The notes beneath the pieces were generated by a model that saw only the letters and a list, made by a program, of their open reading frames with translations, did no database searches and was not told where the DNA came from. The translations under genes and the position numbers were made by a program. From Mayfieldus sp038317345 (GTDB lineage: Bacteria > Actinomycetota > Thermoleophilia > Solirubrobacterales > 70-9), in contig JBBQBH010000009.1 in assembly GCA_038317345.1 (NCBI GenBank), positions 5,263 to 69,262 on the forward strand: a stretch of 64,000 nucleotides of DNA, given 5' to 3'. Positions 61,590 through 64,000 of the stretch are shown piece by piece (within the stretch, counting starts at the first letter, position 1; each line of letters starts with the position of its first letter).

Positions 61590-62876
61590 CTAGTCGGTTT
61601 TCTCACCCTCGTCGCCCGCCACTTGGTCGGAGACGAGCAGCTCGATCCGCTCCAGCTTCGCGCGCACGCTCTCGACCAGGGCGTCGAGCCCCGCGCGCGC
61701 CTTGTCGGAGCTGGTCTTGATGCCGGTCAGGCTGGAGCGAATCGCCTGCGCCTGCTTTAGCGTCGACACCGCCTCCTGAGCGGTGTCTCGAACCGCGGCC
61801 GGGTCGACCTCCAGGGTGGTGTCACGTGCCATCGACACCCGAGCCGCGGCGAGGCGGTAGGCGACTTCAAGGGCGAGCCCGGACGGCTCCTCACGGTCCA
61901 CCGCGACGATCATCTTGTTTCCCTCGTACTCGCGCAGCTGCTCGCACCTCGCGGGCACCCGCTCATCGCCGGCCACGACCAGGACCCCAAACGATGCGGC
62001 GCGTGTGGCCATCCCATCGTTGAGCTGCTGCCACGCGTCATTACGGGAGAGCTTCTTGTCCTTGGCCTCGAACAGCAGCCGGCCGCCGGACGGGCCCTCA
62101 GCCGCCCCCAGCTCGACCAGTGTGTCGCCCTTCTTGCCACCGCCCTCGGCCTGCTCCCCCCCGGTATGGGAGGCGGCATCGCCGCGCAGCGAGGCGATCC
62201 GCTCGATCGCATCGTGGGCTTTTTCCTCGAAGGTGAGCCCCTTTCGAGTCCCAGCATCCTCGGCCTCTGCGACCCGCCGGTCTGCCTCGTCGCGCTGCTT
62301 CAGCTCGATGATCTCGCGGGTGAGCGCCTCGATTCGCTTGCGGCTCTCCTGGCTCTCGTGAAGCCGCCGCCCCTCGGCTTCCTTCAGTGCTTGGACGACG
62401 CCGTCCTTGAAGTCGAAGAGGGGATTGCTCCCGTCCTTGGCCGAGAACTGGCGCGCAAGCGTCTCACGTTGACTTTGCGCCGAGCCATCCAGCATCTCCT
62501 TGATCTGGTGCTGCACTGTTCCCTGCCGGTCGGCGCCGAAGCTCTTGGCGATCTCTTCGGCGAGCAGGTCATTGCCCGTCTCGATCATCTTCACAAGCCT
62601 TTGCGCAAGCTCAGCACTGTGCTTGCCGAATTCCGCCTTCACGTAGTCGACCTCGGCGGCGGCTCCCTCCCGCTCGAGGACGCGGGCGCCGATCTCGATC
62701 GACTTCGTGACCGTCTCGGCGGGCGGTTGCCCAGTCTCGGCACGCTCTCGGACCACGCGTGCCGTATCGCGATCGGCGATCGTCAGGTCCTCGACGACGA
62801 TCCGATCCTCGAGCACGCGCACCGTGCCGTCGCCGGCGCGTTCGAGGGGCAGCTGTGGCTTCTCTAACGCTTCCAT
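61590..62876 (-). CDS. Coiled-coil protein with putative PD-(D/E)XK nuclease-like domain
   Basis: It has 428 residues from ATG 62876. Helical and coiled-coil from about 30-240, with a Gly-rich linker. Then GDTLVELGAAEGPSGGRLLFEAKDKKLSRNDAW follows, resembling the D...ExK of restriction-endonuclease-like folds (Asp, then E-x-K in FEAKDKK), with LLVVAGDERV and MIVAVDREE strands. A second helical part closes the protein. The family resembles large coiled-coil nuclease-like proteins (DUF2130 type). Catalysis is unproven. It lies alone, divergent from ccr. Confidence 0.55.
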   Translation of the reverse strand: MEALEKPQLPLERAGDGTVRVLEDRIVVEDLTIADRDTARVVRERAETGQPPAETVTKSIEIGARVLEREGAAAEVDYVKAEFGKHSAELAQRLVKMIETGNDLLAEEIAKSFGADRQGTVQHQIKEMLDGSAQSQRETLARQFSAKDGSNPLFDFKDGVVQALKEAEGRRLHESQESRKRIEALTREIIELKQRDEADRRVAEAEDAGTRKGLTFEEKAHDAIERIASLRGDAASHTGGEQAEGGGKKGDTLVELGAAEGPSGGRLLFEAKDKKLSRNDAWQQLNDGMATRAASFGVLVVAGDERVPARCEQLREYEGNKMIVAVDREEPSGLALEVAYRLAAARVSMARDTTLEVDPAAVRDTAQEAVSTLKQAQAIRSSLTGIKTSSDKARAGLDALVESVRAKLERIELLVSDQVAGDEGEKTD

Positions 62877-63031
62877 GGGGACACACGAAGGTAGTCCGCC
62901 CGGCGGACGGGACGCCTGAACGCCGGGCTCTGCGGCGGTTTCTTCGTGCCATGCGCGAAGAATCCGCCCCTCATCCGCCCGATCCCCCATAGATAGGATT
63001 GCGCCGCCCTATCGAGCCCGGAGGAAGCCCC

Positions 63032-64000
63032 TTGGCAATTGACATCGAAGAAGTCTCGAAGCTCGGCGTGCAGCCCGGCGAGCTGCCGGAGACGATGGCG
63101 GCCTGGGTGATCCGGCAGGACCGCGAGGGCGAGCCGACGACCGCCTTCCAGCTCGAGGAGATCGAGGTGCCCGAGCCAGGGCCGTTCGAGGTGATCGTGC
63201 GGGTGATGGCCGCCGGCGTCAACTTCAACAACGTCTGGGCGGCACTGGGCAAGCCGGTCTCCGTCTTCGGCTACGGCGATCACCCCGAATACGGCCACCA
63301 TATCGGCGGGTCGGACGCCTCGGGAATCGTCTGGAAGGTCGGCGAAGGGGTCACCAAGCACAAGCTCGGCGACGAGGTCGTGATCCACTGCAACCAGGCC
63401 TCCTACGAGGACGTCGAGGTCCACGGACTGGACCCACTGGCGGCGCCCAGCCAGAAGATCTGGGGATACGAGACCACCTGGGGCTCGTTCGCCCAGTTCA
63501 CCAAGGTCCAGGCCCAGCAGCTTCTGCCCCGCCCCCAGAACCTCAGCTGGGCCGAATCGTCCGCCTACGGGCTGACCTACTTCACCGCCTACCGGATGCT
63601 GATCGACCAGTGCAAGGTCCAGGCCGGGCAGAACGTCTTGATCTGGGGCGGCGCCGGCGGGCTGGGCGTGTTCGCGACCCAGCTCTGCGCGGCGTCGGGG
63701 GCGAACGCAGTCGGCGTCGTCTCCTCTGGCGAGAAGGGCGAGCTGGTCAAGCAGCTCGGCGCCGTCGACTACATCGACCGCACCGAGTTCGCGGGCATGA
63801 TGCGCACCGGCGACGAGTCGCCGGAGGAGGAAAAGGAGCGCTCCAAGGTCGCGCGCGGATTCGCGAAGCGGGTCAAGGAGATCCTCGGCGACGCGCCCGA
63901 CATCGTCTTCGAGCACGTCGGCCAGGCGACCTTCCCGACCTCGGTCTTCGTGGTCAAGCCGTTCGGCAAGGTGGTGATCTGCGGCGCCACCTCCGGCTAC
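63032..64000 (+). CDS. ccr: Crotonyl-CoA carboxylase/reductase, N-terminal part
   Basis: TTG 63032 follows GGAGGAA and gives AIDIEEVSKLGVQPGELPE. The frame runs off the window edge after about 323 residues. Motifs: VNFNNVWAALGKPVSVFGYG, DHPEYGHHIGGSDASGIV, VIHCNQASYEDVEVHGLDP, WGYETTWGSFAQF and IWGGAGGLGVFATQL (NADPH site). These are Ccr-specific. It carboxylates crotonyl-CoA to ethylmalonyl-CoA, the key step of the ethylmalonyl-CoA pathway for acetate use. Confidence 0.95.
   Translation, partial: MAIDIEEVSKLGVQPGELPETMAAWVIRQDREGEPTTAFQLEEIEVPEPGPFEVIVRVMAAGVNFNNVWAALGKPVSVFGYGDHPEYGHHIGGSDASGIVWKVGEGVTKHKLGDEVVIHCNQASYEDVEVHGLDPLAAPSQKIWGYETTWGSFAQFTKVQAQQLLPRPQNLSWAESSAYGLTYFTAYRMLIDQCKVQAGQNVLIWGGAGGLGVFATQLCAASGANAVGVVSSGEKGELVKQLGAVDYIDRTEFAGMMRTGDESPEEEKERSKVARGFAKRVKEILGDAPDIVFEHVGQATFPTSVFVVKPFGKVVICGATSGY

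Overview
The window is a GC-rich actinobacterial chromosome segment, probably from class Thermoleophilia (Solirubrobacterales/Gaiellales-like). The evidence is a complete coenzyme F420 pathway (cofD, cofC, cofE, fused fbiC) with an F420:NADP reductase, a crotonyl-CoA carboxylase/reductase, a DtxR-MntH pair, and secreted proteins of types common in that class (the YANVVATLALFLAL-type signal peptide at 55.4 kb and paralogous MRARLAI-type surface proteins). No rRNA is present, so class-level placement is an inference. Three conserved genes carry frameshifts (ftsH, a diiron ferritin-like gene, a LAGLIDADG-like gene). Either these are real lesions or the assembly has indel errors.

Layout. 0-9.6 kb: patatin end, small membrane proteins, a two-gene surface-protein locus, an H1-like basic protein, frameshifted ftsH, a pair of lipoprotein hydrolases (PLC-like, sulfatase) and a DUF899 protein. 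9.7-15.8 kb: a tRNA-Pro(GGG) integration hotspot. The intact tRNA (15651-15724) is preceded by a ladder of partial copies of its 3' half (13692-13739, 11161-11207, plus 14-bp and 12-bp scraps), most followed by paired short direct repeats that look like integrase arm sites. Trapped between the scars are a fatty-acid desaturase, a five-repeat IPT/TIG surface protein and a polytopic membrane protein. tRNA-Gly(TCC) and a PQQ-like propeller lipoprotein follow.

17.2-31.3 kb: an intact-looking 14.1-kb integrative element bounded by a perfect 49-bp duplication of the 3' part of tRNA-Trp(CCA). It has a tyrosine integrase, an excisionase-like HTH protein, a Toprim/AAA primase-helicase, an XRE repressor with two tiny overlapping genes, a TerS-like HTH protein, secreted or lipoprotein cargo, and two large virion-type proteins (1394 and 294 aa). 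No portal, large terminase, major capsid or lysis gene is visible. This is the architecture of a phage satellite, and I regard it as the most novel item in the window.

31.4-33.1 kb: tRNA-Leu(TAG), a membrane protein, tRNA-Leu(CAA) and a decayed LAGLIDADG-like homing-endonuclease gene. 33.2-45.2 kb: M28 peptidase, acetoacetate-CoA ligase, a GGDEF/HD-GYP protein, the ferritin-like gene, PAP2, then a tight minus-strand operon (SDR, thioesterase, HMG-CoA lyase, NTF2-like, DivIVA-like, acyl-CoA carboxylase beta) that fits branched-chain/ketone-body acyl-CoA metabolism. 45.2-52.4 kb: the F420 cluster. 52.4-64 kb: aquaporin, metallophosphatase, THI5-like binding protein, the MntH/DtxR operon with a DtxR-type operator, YgfZ/PlsC, a coiled-coil putative PD-(D/E)XK protein and the start of ccr.
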